This document shows positions 15,048-22,633 of a DNA stretch of 36,713 bases, piece by piece. A program made the translations under genes and the position numbers. Each line of letters starts with the position of its first letter. Within the stretch, counting starts at the first letter, position 1. The notes beneath the pieces were generated by a model. The model ran no database searches, had not been told where the DNA came from, and was given only the letters and a program-made list of their open reading frames with translations. Origin of the DNA: Streptomyces longispororuber (GTDB taxonomy: Bacteria; Actinomycetota; Actinomycetes; Streptomycetales; Streptomycetaceae); NCBI RefSeq assembly GCF_024448165.1, contig NZ_JAMOLN010000097.1:1-36713 (forward strand). Reading direction: 5' to 3'.

Positions 15048-16742
15048 TCAGAGGTTCTCGGCGATGTCCAGGTTGGCGATGACGTCGTCGGCGACCTCGC
15101 GCCCGCGCTCGGTGAAGTCACCCTTGCCCGGGTAACTGATGGTGACGCGGTACATGTCGCCGTCCTTGTTCTTGTAGTAGAAGAACCGGATCTCGCGCGG
15201 CCGCGGGTTGTCGCTGTCGTCCGTGTCGTACGAGACGGTGTTCTGCGCGGCGTCCTGGTCCTGGTACTTGGCGTCGTCGTCCGGCCTGGTCTTCGCGCCG
15301 TCCGGCATGTCGAGATCGATCGAGCCGTCGTTCTTGAACTTGGTGTCGTCGTCGTACATCTGGGCGCGCGCGGAGCCCTTGATCTGGTTCAGCGTGTCGT
15401 CCTTCTTGCGGGACAGGTTCACACCCACCCACACGCTGCCGCTCCAGTCGGTGTACTTCACCCAGTTCTTGTCGGTGTCGGTGTCGGTGGGCCTGCTGAC
15501 CTGGTAGTCCTGCGGCACCGCCACCGTGATCCCGAGGTTCTTCTCGGCGTGCTGCTTCCAGCCGTCCGGCAGCGGCCCCGCGAACGGGTCCGCGAGCACG
15601 AGGTACGCGGCGACCGCCACCGCGACGACCCCCGCCCCGATCCCGATGAGCGCCTTGCGGCCCAGCCGGAGACCGCCCTGCGCCGGGCCGATCCGCACGA
15701 CCTGCGTGGGCTGTGGGGCCGGCGGCTCGGCGGCGCGCTCCAGCAGGGCGCGCACCTGCGCCGCGTTCGGGCGGCGGGCCGGGTCCTTCTGCAGCAGCCC
15801 GTTGATGGCGTCGGCGAGGGGGCCCTGCGCGGAGGCGGGCGCGGCCGGCGTCGCGTTCAGGACGGACTGGAGCGTGGCGGGCGTGTTGCTGCGGCGGAAC
15901 GGCGAGACGCCCTCGGTCGCCGCGTACAGCACGACACCGAGCGACCACAGGTCCGAGGCCGGTCCGGGGCGCTGCCCCAACACCCGCTCGGGCGCGATGA
16001 ATTCGGGCGAGCCGACGAAGCCGCCGGTGTCCGTCAGATTGGTCTCGCCCTCGATCTGGGCGATGCCGAAGTCGGTGAGGATCACCCGGTCGTGCCGGCC
16101 GAGCAGCACGTTGTCCGGCTTCACGTCGCGGTGCAGGATGCCGGCGGCGTGCGCGGCCTCCAGCGCGCCGAGCACCTCCAGACCGATCCGGGCGGCGTCC
16201 CGCACGCCGATCGTGCCCTCCTGGAGTGCGCCGCCGAGGGAACGGCCCTGCACGAACTCCATGACGATCCACGGCTGGCCGTCCTCGACGGCGACGTCGT
16301 GCACGTTCACCACGGCCGGGTGGTCGAGCCGGGCCGCCGCACGCGCCTCGCGCCGCATCCGCTCGAAGGCGTTCGCCCGCTCGCGCTCCGGCAGGTGGTC
16401 GGGGAGCCGCGGCTCCTTCACCGCGACCTCGCGGTCCACCGTCTCGTCCTTGGCCCGCCACACCGTGCCCATGCCGCCGTGCCCGAGCTTGCTCAGCAAC
16501 CGGTAGCGCCCGGCGACGAGCCGGCCCGTGCCCGGCTCGTCCTGCGAAGGCGAAGGCGCAGGCGCAGGAGATGGCGAAGACAACTGCGGCGGCACGCCCT
16601 GCGCGGGCTGCGGGGCGGCCTGCGTGGGCGGGGTGGGCTGGGCGTACGGGTTTCCCGCATACGGCTGCTGCGGCTGCGGCGGCTGCAGACCGAAGCTCGT
16701 CGGTTCGTTCGGGCCGTATCCGGCTCCCCCGTTGTTACTCAT
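15048..16742 (-). CDS. Membrane Ser/Thr protein kinase B
   Basis: A 564-residue kinase with an N-terminal disordered Pro/Gln/Ala-rich extension (residues 1-73), unlike its neighbours. The kinase domain follows: GHGGMG, Lys109 in VAVK, Asp206 in HRDVKPDN, DFG at 224-226, FIAPERV. The membrane segment is at about 364-384. An extracellular domain of about 175 residues is rich in Asp/Lys and opens with GITVAVPQDY. No PASTA repeats. The only in-frame ATG near the domain is at 16742; a GGAGG ends just one base before it, unusually close, so initiation may be weak or use another signal. The stop overlaps the next gene's start region. Kinase C ends 102 bases upstream. Confidence 0.9.
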   Translation of the reverse strand: MSNNGGAGYGPNEPTSFGLQPPQPQQPYAGNPYAQPTPPTQAAPQPAQGVPPQLSSPSPAPAPSPSQDEPGTGRLVAGRYRLLSKLGHGGMGTVWRAKDETVDREVAVKEPRLPDHLPERERANAFERMRREARAAARLDHPAVVNVHDVAVEDGQPWIVMEFVQGRSLGGALQEGTIGVRDAARIGLEVLGALEAAHAAGILHRDVKPDNVLLGRHDRVILTDFGIAQIEGETNLTDTGGFVGSPEFIAPERVLGQRPGPASDLWSLGVVLYAATEGVSPFRRSNTPATLQSVLNATPAAPASAQGPLADAINGLLQKDPARRPNAAQVRALLERAAEPPAPQPTQVVRIGPAQGGLRLGRKALIGIGAGVVAVAVAAYLVLADPFAGPLPDGWKQHAEKNLGITVAVPQDYQVSRPTDTDTDKNWVKYTDWSGSVWVGVNLSRKKDDTLNQIKGSARAQMYDDDTKFKNDGSIDLDMPDGAKTRPDDDAKYQDQDAAQNTVSYDTDDSDNPRPREIRFFYYKNKDGDMYRVTISYPGKGDFTERGREVADDVIANLDIAENL

Positions 16743-16844
16743 ACCTCCATGAGTACCGTGCGGGACACCCCTGGTTCCACTCGGGTCACGGACTTGTGAC
16801 CGCGCTGATGCGTCCCCGTCCCGCCCCCGCACCGCCGTCATCCG

Positions 16845-18437
16845 TCATTCCCCCGCAGAAGGCACGAACGTGTCGACGGCGACGTCGAAGTACGCCCTGG
16901 CCTCGCCCGCCCTGCCGACCGGCGCCGACACCCACACGTCATACAGCCTGCCGCCCCGCTGCCAGCACAGATCGACGGTGTGCCGGGCGCCCTCGGCCGT
17001 GCTGAACCCGTCCCAGGTGAACTCCCACAGCGCCGCCGCCCGCCCGTCGTGCGAGGTGTCGGTGACCCGGCCGTCCCGGTAACCCGGGTTGTTCCGCGGC
17101 CCGTCGGCGTGCGCTCTGCGCTGCACCGCGCCGGGCCCGCCGCTCTGCGCCCGCTCGACCTTGACGCCGATCCGGTAGGTCTTGCCGGGCGACACGTAGA
17201 AGATCCGGGACCCCTCGACGGTGCGGGTGAAGCCGTCCGGCACGGCGAGCTCGAACCCTTCGCGGTCCGTGACGGTCCGGTACCCGGCGGGCGCGGTCGG
17301 GCTCGGCGTCTCGGTGCGCGTCTCCTGCCGGGTGACGGTCACCGTCGGCGTGGGCCGCGGGGTGGCCGGCGAACTGGCCGTGCGCGACGGCGAACCGGTC
17401 GGCGCGGGCGGCGAGCCGTCGTCCCGACCGGCGAGCAGCGCGGCGACCGCGATACCCGCCCCGGCGACCGCCGCGACGAGCGCCGCCGCCACGAGCAGCA
17501 CCCGCGGCGGAATCCTGCGGCCCCGCGGCGCCACCGGGACGTTCCGCTGGGTCGGCGTGTACGGCACGAACCGCACGGCGGGCTGCGGGGTGGCGCCCGT
17601 GGCGACGTACGCGCGCAGCAGCCGCTCGGCCTCGTCGAGGGACATCCGCCGGGCGGGCTCCCGCTCCAGCAGCCCGCGGACCACCGGCAGCAGCGGCGCG
17701 GTCTGCTGCGGCGGCTGTATGTCCTCGTACACGACGGCGTGCAGGATGCCGCCCAACGAGTCGCGCCGGAACGGCGATTCACCGGTCATCGCGGCGACGA
17801 GCAGCGCCCCGAGCGACCACAGGTCGGCGCCGGGCCCGGCCCGCTCCCCCGCCATCCGCTCCGGCGCGGTGTACTCCGGCGACCCGACGAAGCCGCCGGT
17901 CTCCGTGAGCGTGGTGGCCCCCTCGACCTGGGCGATCCCGAAGTCGGTGAGCACGACCCGCCCGGTCCCGGACTCCAGCAGCACGTTCGCCGGCTTGAGA
18001 TCGCGGTGCAGCACCCCGGCGGCGTGGGCGACGCGCAGCGCCCCGAGCAGCGCGAGCCCGATCTGCGCGGCCTCCAGGGCGTCGACGGGACCGTCCCGCG
18101 CGATGCGGTCGGCGAGCGAACCGCCGTCGATCAACTCCATGACGATGTACGGGTGTCCGTCGTGCAGCACGACGTCGTGGACGACTATCACGTTCGGATG
18201 CCGCAGCTGCGCCACGGCCCGCGCCTCGCGCAGCATCCGCTCCCGCTGCTGGCGCGCCTCGTCCTCGGAGAGGGTCTCGTCGACGCCGAGCTCCTTGACG
18301 GCGACCTGCCGGCCGAGCAGAGTGTCGGAGGCCCGCCAGACGATCCCCATGCCGCCCCGGCCGATTCTGGCCTCCAGCCGATAACGCCCGGCGATCACCC
18401 GGACGTTGCCCCCCTCGGTCCCCATGCGCCCCATCAT
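16845..18437 (-). CDS. Membrane Ser/Thr protein kinase C
   Basis: A 530-residue kinase. GRGGMG, Lys48, Asp146 in HRDLKPANV, DFG at 165-167 and SPEYTAPERM make it a complete, probably active Hanks kinase. The membrane segment spans about 312-336. A Pro/Thr/Ser stalk leads to an extracellular domain beginning DREGFELAVPDGFTR and containing ALWEFTWDGF, a pattern shared with kinase D (LWEFTW) and kinase F (DWEFTY). Two starts are plausible, residue 1 or Met5; neither has a strong ribosome binding site. It lies 53 bases after kinase D. No PASTA repeats. Confidence 0.9.
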   Translation of the reverse strand: MMGRMGTEGGNVRVIAGRYRLEARIGRGGMGIVWRASDTLLGRQVAVKELGVDETLSEDEARQQRERMLREARAVAQLRHPNVIVVHDVVLHDGHPYIVMELIDGGSLADRIARDGPVDALEAAQIGLALLGALRVAHAAGVLHRDLKPANVLLESGTGRVVLTDFGIAQVEGATTLTETGGFVGSPEYTAPERMAGERAGPGADLWSLGALLVAAMTGESPFRRDSLGGILHAVVYEDIQPPQQTAPLLPVVRGLLEREPARRMSLDEAERLLRAYVATGATPQPAVRFVPYTPTQRNVPVAPRGRRIPPRVLLVAAALVAAVAGAGIAVAALLAGRDDGSPPAPTGSPSRTASSPATPRPTPTVTVTRQETRTETPSPTAPAGYRTVTDREGFELAVPDGFTRTVEGSRIFYVSPGKTYRIGVKVERAQSGGPGAVQRRAHADGPRNNPGYRDGRVTDTSHDGRAAALWEFTWDGFSTAEGARHTVDLCWQRGGRLYDVWVSAPVGRAGEARAYFDVAVDTFVPSAGE

Positions 18438-18490
18438 GCCGCACGCCTGTACGCGGGGACTGTCCGCTTCCGGTCAGGGGCCGTACGGCA

Positions 18491-20071
18491 TCAGGACCCG
18501 GGCGGCCGCCACCCCTTGAGGATCGCGTCGAACTGCTGGCGCGCGCCCGGCCACTGGCTCTCCGGAACGGACAGGTAGATCGCGTACTCGGTGCCGTCCT
18601 CCGCCCGGTACGTCTCCTCGATGGCGTGCCGCGGCCCGCTCGTCGTGTCCTTCGCCCCGGCCGTCCAGGTGAACTCCCACAGCGAACCGGGCCGGTCCCG
18701 GAACATGTTGGTCTGGAGCCGCACCCGCTGGTAGTCCGGCAGCTTGAGCACCGCCTTCTCCAGGTCGAGCTGGTGCTGGTAGGAGTCCTGCCAGTCGGAC
18801 TGCCGGTCGATGGCGATCCGGACGAAGCGCTGGCCGCCGTCGGGTGTGTAGTCGATCTGCGTGCCGTCCTGCTGGCGCTCCCAGCCGGGCGGCAACATCA
18901 GGCTGAACCCCTCGACGTCGTCGACCCGCACCCAGTCGTCGGGGATCGCCCCGGACTTCGGTGTCGCGCTCGGCGAGCCGCCGTCGTCCCCGCCGACGTT
19001 CTGCCGCGCCGACGAGTCGCCGCCGGTGTCGCGGTGGTCGAGGTAGTACATCGCGCCGAACGCTCCGCCGCCCGCGACGAGCACCGCCGCGACGGCGAGG
19101 GCGAGCACCCGCGGCCAGCGGCGCCGCCGCGCGGTCACCGGCGCCGTGGCCGCCTGGAGGACGGACGGCGGGGACACGGCGGTGGCGGACTCGGGCGGCG
19201 CGGGCACGTGGACCTGCGTCGGCACGTACGCCTGCGCCGCGTTCGCCCGGCGCCCCTCGGCGGCCTCGGCGAGCATCACCTCGGCCTCGTCGGCGCTGGG
19301 CCGGGCGGCCGGGTCCTTGCTCAGCAGGGCGCTGATGACCGGGCCCATCACTCCGGCGTGCTCGGGGGCCTCGGGCTCCTCGGTGACGACGGCCTGCATG
19401 GTGCTCAGCGGGGACGTCCGGCGGAACGGGGAGCGCCCCTCGACGGCGGTGTACAGGGTCGCGCCCAGCGCCCACAGGTCGGAGGCGGGACCCGGCTCGG
19501 AGCCGCTGACCCGCTCGGGCGCCAGATAGTCCACGGAGCCGACGATCTCGCCGGTCCGCGTGATGGTCGAGTCGCCCTCGACCTGCGCGATCCCGAAGTC
19601 GGTCAGCTTGACCTGCCCGTTGCGCGCGAGCAGCACGTTGCCCGGCTTCACGTCGCGGTGCAGCACCCCGGCGGCGTGCGCGGCGCGCAGCGCGCGCAGC
19701 GTCCACAGGCCGATCCGGGCGGCCTCGGTGGGCACGATCCGGCCGTGCTCCTTGACGGCGTCGGCGAGCGAGGGCCCCTCGACCAGCTCCATGACGATCC
19801 ATGGCCGGTCGTCGTGTTCGAGGACGTCGTGCACGGTCACGACGGCGGGGTGGTTGATGCGGGCTGCGGCCCGCGCCTCCGTCTGCGTACGGGCGAGGAG
19901 CACGGCGCGGTCGGCCTCGGCCACCCACTGGGCGGCGGTCAACTCCTTGACGGCGACCGAGCGGTGCAGGACCTCGTCGTGCGCACGCCACACGCGGCCC
20001 ATGCCACCGCGCCCGATCGATTCGCCGAGCCGGTAGCGGCCGGCGAGGAGTTGGCCCTGCATCTGATTCAC
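18491..20071 (-). CDS. Membrane Ser/Thr protein kinase D
   Basis: A 526-residue kinase. GRGGMG near residue 20, Lys42 in VAVK, Asp140 in HRDVKPGN, DFG at 158-160 and DYLAPERV are all present. The linker carries AYVPTQVHVPAPPES, the membrane segment is at about 321-343, and the extracellular domain opens DVEGFSLMLPPGWERQ and contains LWEFTWTAG. The GTG start at 20071 (reading VNQMQGQ) has GGGGG just upstream and fits the short lead seen in the other members. The next ATG, three codons on, is an alternative. The gap to the pseudokinase gene upstream is 115 bases. Confidence 0.9.
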   Translation of the reverse strand: MNQMQGQLLAGRYRLGESIGRGGMGRVWRAHDEVLHRSVAVKELTAAQWVAEADRAVLLARTQTEARAAARINHPAVVTVHDVLEHDDRPWIVMELVEGPSLADAVKEHGRIVPTEAARIGLWTLRALRAAHAAGVLHRDVKPGNVLLARNGQVKLTDFGIAQVEGDSTITRTGEIVGSVDYLAPERVSGSEPGPASDLWALGATLYTAVEGRSPFRRTSPLSTMQAVVTEEPEAPEHAGVMGPVISALLSKDPAARPSADEAEVMLAEAAEGRRANAAQAYVPTQVHVPAPPESATAVSPPSVLQAATAPVTARRRRWPRVLALAVAAVLVAGGGAFGAMYYLDHRDTGGDSSARQNVGGDDGGSPSATPKSGAIPDDWVRVDDVEGFSLMLPPGWERQQDGTQIDYTPDGGQRFVRIAIDRQSDWQDSYQHQLDLEKAVLKLPDYQRVRLQTNMFRDRPGSLWEFTWTAGAKDTTSGPRHAIEETYRAEDGTEYAIYLSVPESQWPGARQQFDAILKGWRPPGS

Positions 20072-20186
20072 GTTCCCCCGCAAAGGTCTTGACAGGGTCA
20101 CACTAGGGAGCGGGGGCCACGCAAGGAACAGGCGGGGTGCCATGGAAACCGCACTGTGACGCTTGTCGCCCCGGGCGGGGCCGGGT

Positions 20187-22487
20187 TCAGCCCTGGTACT
20201 GGTACGTCGACGACGCCTGGTCGAACAGCCGCGACACCTCGTCGCGCTCCGCCTCCGGGCCCCGGACCTGCACCACGTGGTACTTGCCGCCGACGACCAT
20301 GGCGAGATTGCGCACGAAGATCTCCCGGCCGTCGGACCCCTGCCAGGTGAACTGGCCCTCGGCCATGGTCCGCCCGCCGACGTCGATCGACTTCATGCCG
20401 CTGGAGGTGGCCCAGGTCGAGTCGCGGAACGGCTGCAGCTCCCGCTCGTGCTCGCGCTGGTAGGCCATCGGGTCCTTGCCGTACGTGGCCGTGGAGTCCC
20501 GGCCGGGGACGACGAGCAGCTCGAAGTCGCCGTGCGCGTACACGACCTGGCCCCGGCCGTTCTTGTCCTGCCGCTGCCATCCCTTGGCCACGGCGACCTC
20601 GAAGCCCTCGGCGTCCTTGCGCAGCGTGAACCCGGCGGCGACGTCGGACTGGGGCTGCGTGCTGGACGGCTTCGAACTGCTCTTGCCACCGGGTGACTTG
20701 CTGGACGGCCGGGCGGAGGGCTTCCCGTCGGGCTCGTCGCTCTCCGGCGCCCTGGGGGCACCGCCCACCGCGTTGGCGTTCTCCTTCGTGCCGCCCGTGC
20801 TGGGTTCGGCCTTCGGCATGAACACCACCACGTACGCCACCGCGCTCACCAGTCCGACCAGGACGAGCACGAGCAGCCACCGGCCGAGCGACCCGGGCGT
20901 GCGCTGCCGCGGCGCCCGCTCTCTCGGCGCCCGCTGCCGCGGTGCCCGCTCCTGCGGCATCCGCTCCGCACGCACCCGCTCGGTACGCACTCTCTTGTGC
21001 TTGTGCCGGGCGTGTCCCGCGGCGGGACGTGCCTTGCCGCGGCGCCTGCGGACGAGCTCGCCGCGCCGGCGGACGATGGGCAGCCGGGCGGCGTCGAAGG
21101 CGGGCGCGGGCACGACGTTCGCCCCGGCCTCCGGCTCCGGCGCGGACCGCACCAACGACCGCAGCCAGCCGCGCAGTTCCTCGAAGTCGAGACGCTCGGT
21201 GGGGTCCTGGCGCAGCAGCGACTCGACGACGGGCCGCAGCGGCCCGCACTCCTCGGCGAACGCGGGCGGCTCGGCGCACACCATCTGCACCAGCTCGGGC
21301 GTGGACTCCTCCGGGTACGGGGCGTGCCCCTGCACGGCGCGGAAGAGCAGGGCTCCGAGGGCCCACAGATCGGTGGCCGGCCCGACCGGGGCGGCCAACT
21401 GCCAGCTCTCCTGCACCGGGTAGGCCTGCTCGGGCGCCCAGCGCTCGGTGACGGGCCCGACGACGGTCATCCTGACCTGGCGCGCCCGCTCGGCCATGAC
21501 GGCCCCGGCAATTCCAGCCCCTCCGGCGCTCGAGGAGCGGGGTCCGGGGCGGGGCCCCGCGTCGTCTCCCCCGGATATGAGCTCGTCCCAACGAGTGGGC
21601 TGCACAACGGCCTCGGCCTCGGCCTGGGGCTCGATCTCCCGCCCGGGCCGGGGCGAGGCCCCGTGCCAGCTCTCCCGCTCCGCATCCGGACCCCGGTCCC
21701 GGGACACCGCACTCGCGGCCCGGGCCCCGGCCCGGTACGCGGCGATGGCCCCGGCCCGGGCGGCCCGGAAGTCCCCGGGATCCGGCGCCACGGCGGGCGC
21801 GGGCACGGACGGCGCCGGTGCCGGCGGCGACGCGGGCGCGGGCGCGACCTCCGGCGCCGCACCCCCGAACTCCGGCTCCACGGGCGCGGGTTGCGGCCGG
21901 GGATCGAACCCGCACAGCGCTTCCTCGGCGGCCCCGGCGGCCAGACCGGTGAGCACCACCCGGCCGTCGTCGCAGACGAGCACCGTGCGCACGGTGATGT
22001 TCCGGTGCACCCACCCGTGCGCGTGCAGCGCCCGCAGCGCCGTCAGCACGTCGGAGGCGAGCTCCGCGGCCCGGTAGGGGCTGATGGGTCCCTCGGCGAG
22101 CAGCGAGTCGAGGGTCCGCGCGGCCACGACCTCGCTCACGATCCACAGCGACCCGCCCTCGGCGAACACGTCGAAGACCTGGTCGAGCCGGGGGTGGTCG
22201 GGTATCTGCGCGGCGGCCTGCGCCGCTTCGATGGCGCGGGCCACGGCGGGTTCGGCGGACGCCCTGACCGGCGGCGCGCCGGGCCTGAACCCCGCCGGCA
22301 GCCCGTCCGCGTCGAGCACCTCGGCCTCGACGACCTCGGGCAACGGCACCTGACGGACCAGGACTTCCTGCCCGCTGTACGTGTCGAAGGCCCGGGCCTC
22401 GGAGAACTCCGGGGTCCCGTACTGGTCGGAGGCCGGCAACGGCAGGCGGTAACGGTCGGCGAGCACCCGCCCCGCATACTCGTCCAC
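20187..22487 (-). CDS. Membrane pseudokinase E with a giant activation-segment insertion
   Basis: A 766-residue kinase-fold protein that has lost its catalytic residues. There is no glycine loop. The ATP lysine position is Arg45 in EVLVRQV. The catalytic loop reads HRNITVRTV (Asn163 instead of Asp, and Thr and Thr where Lys and Asn normally stand in HRDxKxxN). The DFG position reads LTGLAAG. An APE motif (APEQ, 351-353) and DLWALGALLFRAV are kept, so the C-lobe fold survives. Between them lies an Ala/Pro-rich insertion of about 160 residues. A basic juxtamembrane stretch with RAPRQ repeats (512-530) precedes the membrane segment (535-557). The extracellular domain opens EGFEVAVAKGWQRQ and contains EGQFTWQG, related to its neighbours. 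GTG at 22487 was chosen for its GGGGAGG site. It probably acts as a scaffold or sensor without phosphotransfer. Confidence 0.85.
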   Translation of the reverse strand: MDEYAGRVLADRYRLPLPASDQYGTPEFSEARAFDTYSGQEVLVRQVPLPEVVEAEVLDADGLPAGFRPGAPPVRASAEPAVARAIEAAQAAAQIPDHPRLDQVFDVFAEGGSLWIVSEVVAARTLDSLLAEGPISPYRAAELASDVLTALRALHAHGWVHRNITVRTVLVCDDGRVVLTGLAAGAAEEALCGFDPRPQPAPVEPEFGGAAPEVAPAPASPPAPAPSVPAPAVAPDPGDFRAARAGAIAAYRAGARAASAVSRDRGPDAERESWHGASPRPGREIEPQAEAEAVVQPTRWDELISGGDDAGPRPGPRSSSAGGAGIAGAVMAERARQVRMTVVGPVTERWAPEQAYPVQESWQLAAPVGPATDLWALGALLFRAVQGHAPYPEESTPELVQMVCAEPPAFAEECGPLRPVVESLLRQDPTERLDFEELRGWLRSLVRSAPEPEAGANVVPAPAFDAARLPIVRRRGELVRRRRGKARPAAGHARHKHKRVRTERVRAERMPQERAPRQRAPRERAPRQRTPGSLGRWLLVLVLVGLVSAVAYVVVFMPKAEPSTGGTKENANAVGGAPRAPESDEPDGKPSARPSSKSPGGKSSSKPSSTQPQSDVAAGFTLRKDAEGFEVAVAKGWQRQDKNGRGQVVYAHGDFELLVVPGRDSTATYGKDPMAYQREHERELQPFRDSTWATSSGMKSIDVGGRTMAEGQFTWQGSDGREIFVRNLAMVVGGKYHVVQVRGPEAERDEVSRLFDQASSTYQYQG
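20898..20954 (-). repeat. 15-bp tandem repeats coding a basic juxtamembrane segment
   Basis: About four imperfect copies of a 15-base unit related to GGCGCCCGCTGCCGC encode RAPRQ/RAPRE repeats just inside the membrane segment of the pseudokinase. Slipped replication could change the copy number in frame. Confidence 0.65.
21515..21559. repeat. Intergenic-type repeat B copy 2, inside the pseudokinase gene
   Basis: It matches the intergenic unit at 160-204 at 38 of 45 positions, starting CAGCCCCTCCGGCG and ending GGGGCGGGGCCCCG. On the coding strand it specifies residues 310-325 of the pseudokinase (GPRPGPRSSSAGGAG), within the expanded activation segment, and keeps the frame open. Confidence 0.7.
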
Positions 22488-22633
22488 GACGTCCTCCCCG
22501 TGTCCATCCGTGCGCTCGGTGGTCAATTCCGTTCGCGATGCGGCCCGTTACGCTTCCTGATACGGCTGCGTACGGTCCGCAAGCACTCACGATACGTGCC
22601 GAACGGCTCTCGGGTTGAGGACTTCGGAGGACT

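Noticed and set aside
11672..15082. A very long plus-strand open frame across the aldehyde dehydrogenase and kinase A genes
   Set aside because: It is the antisense of two clear genes. Its translation is Arg/Gly/Ala-rich with no domains, a common artefact in GC-rich DNA.
20089..20094. Perfect TTGACA on the plus strand
   Set aside because: No -10 hexamer lies 16-19 bases downstream, and the plus strand here runs antisense to the kinase array.
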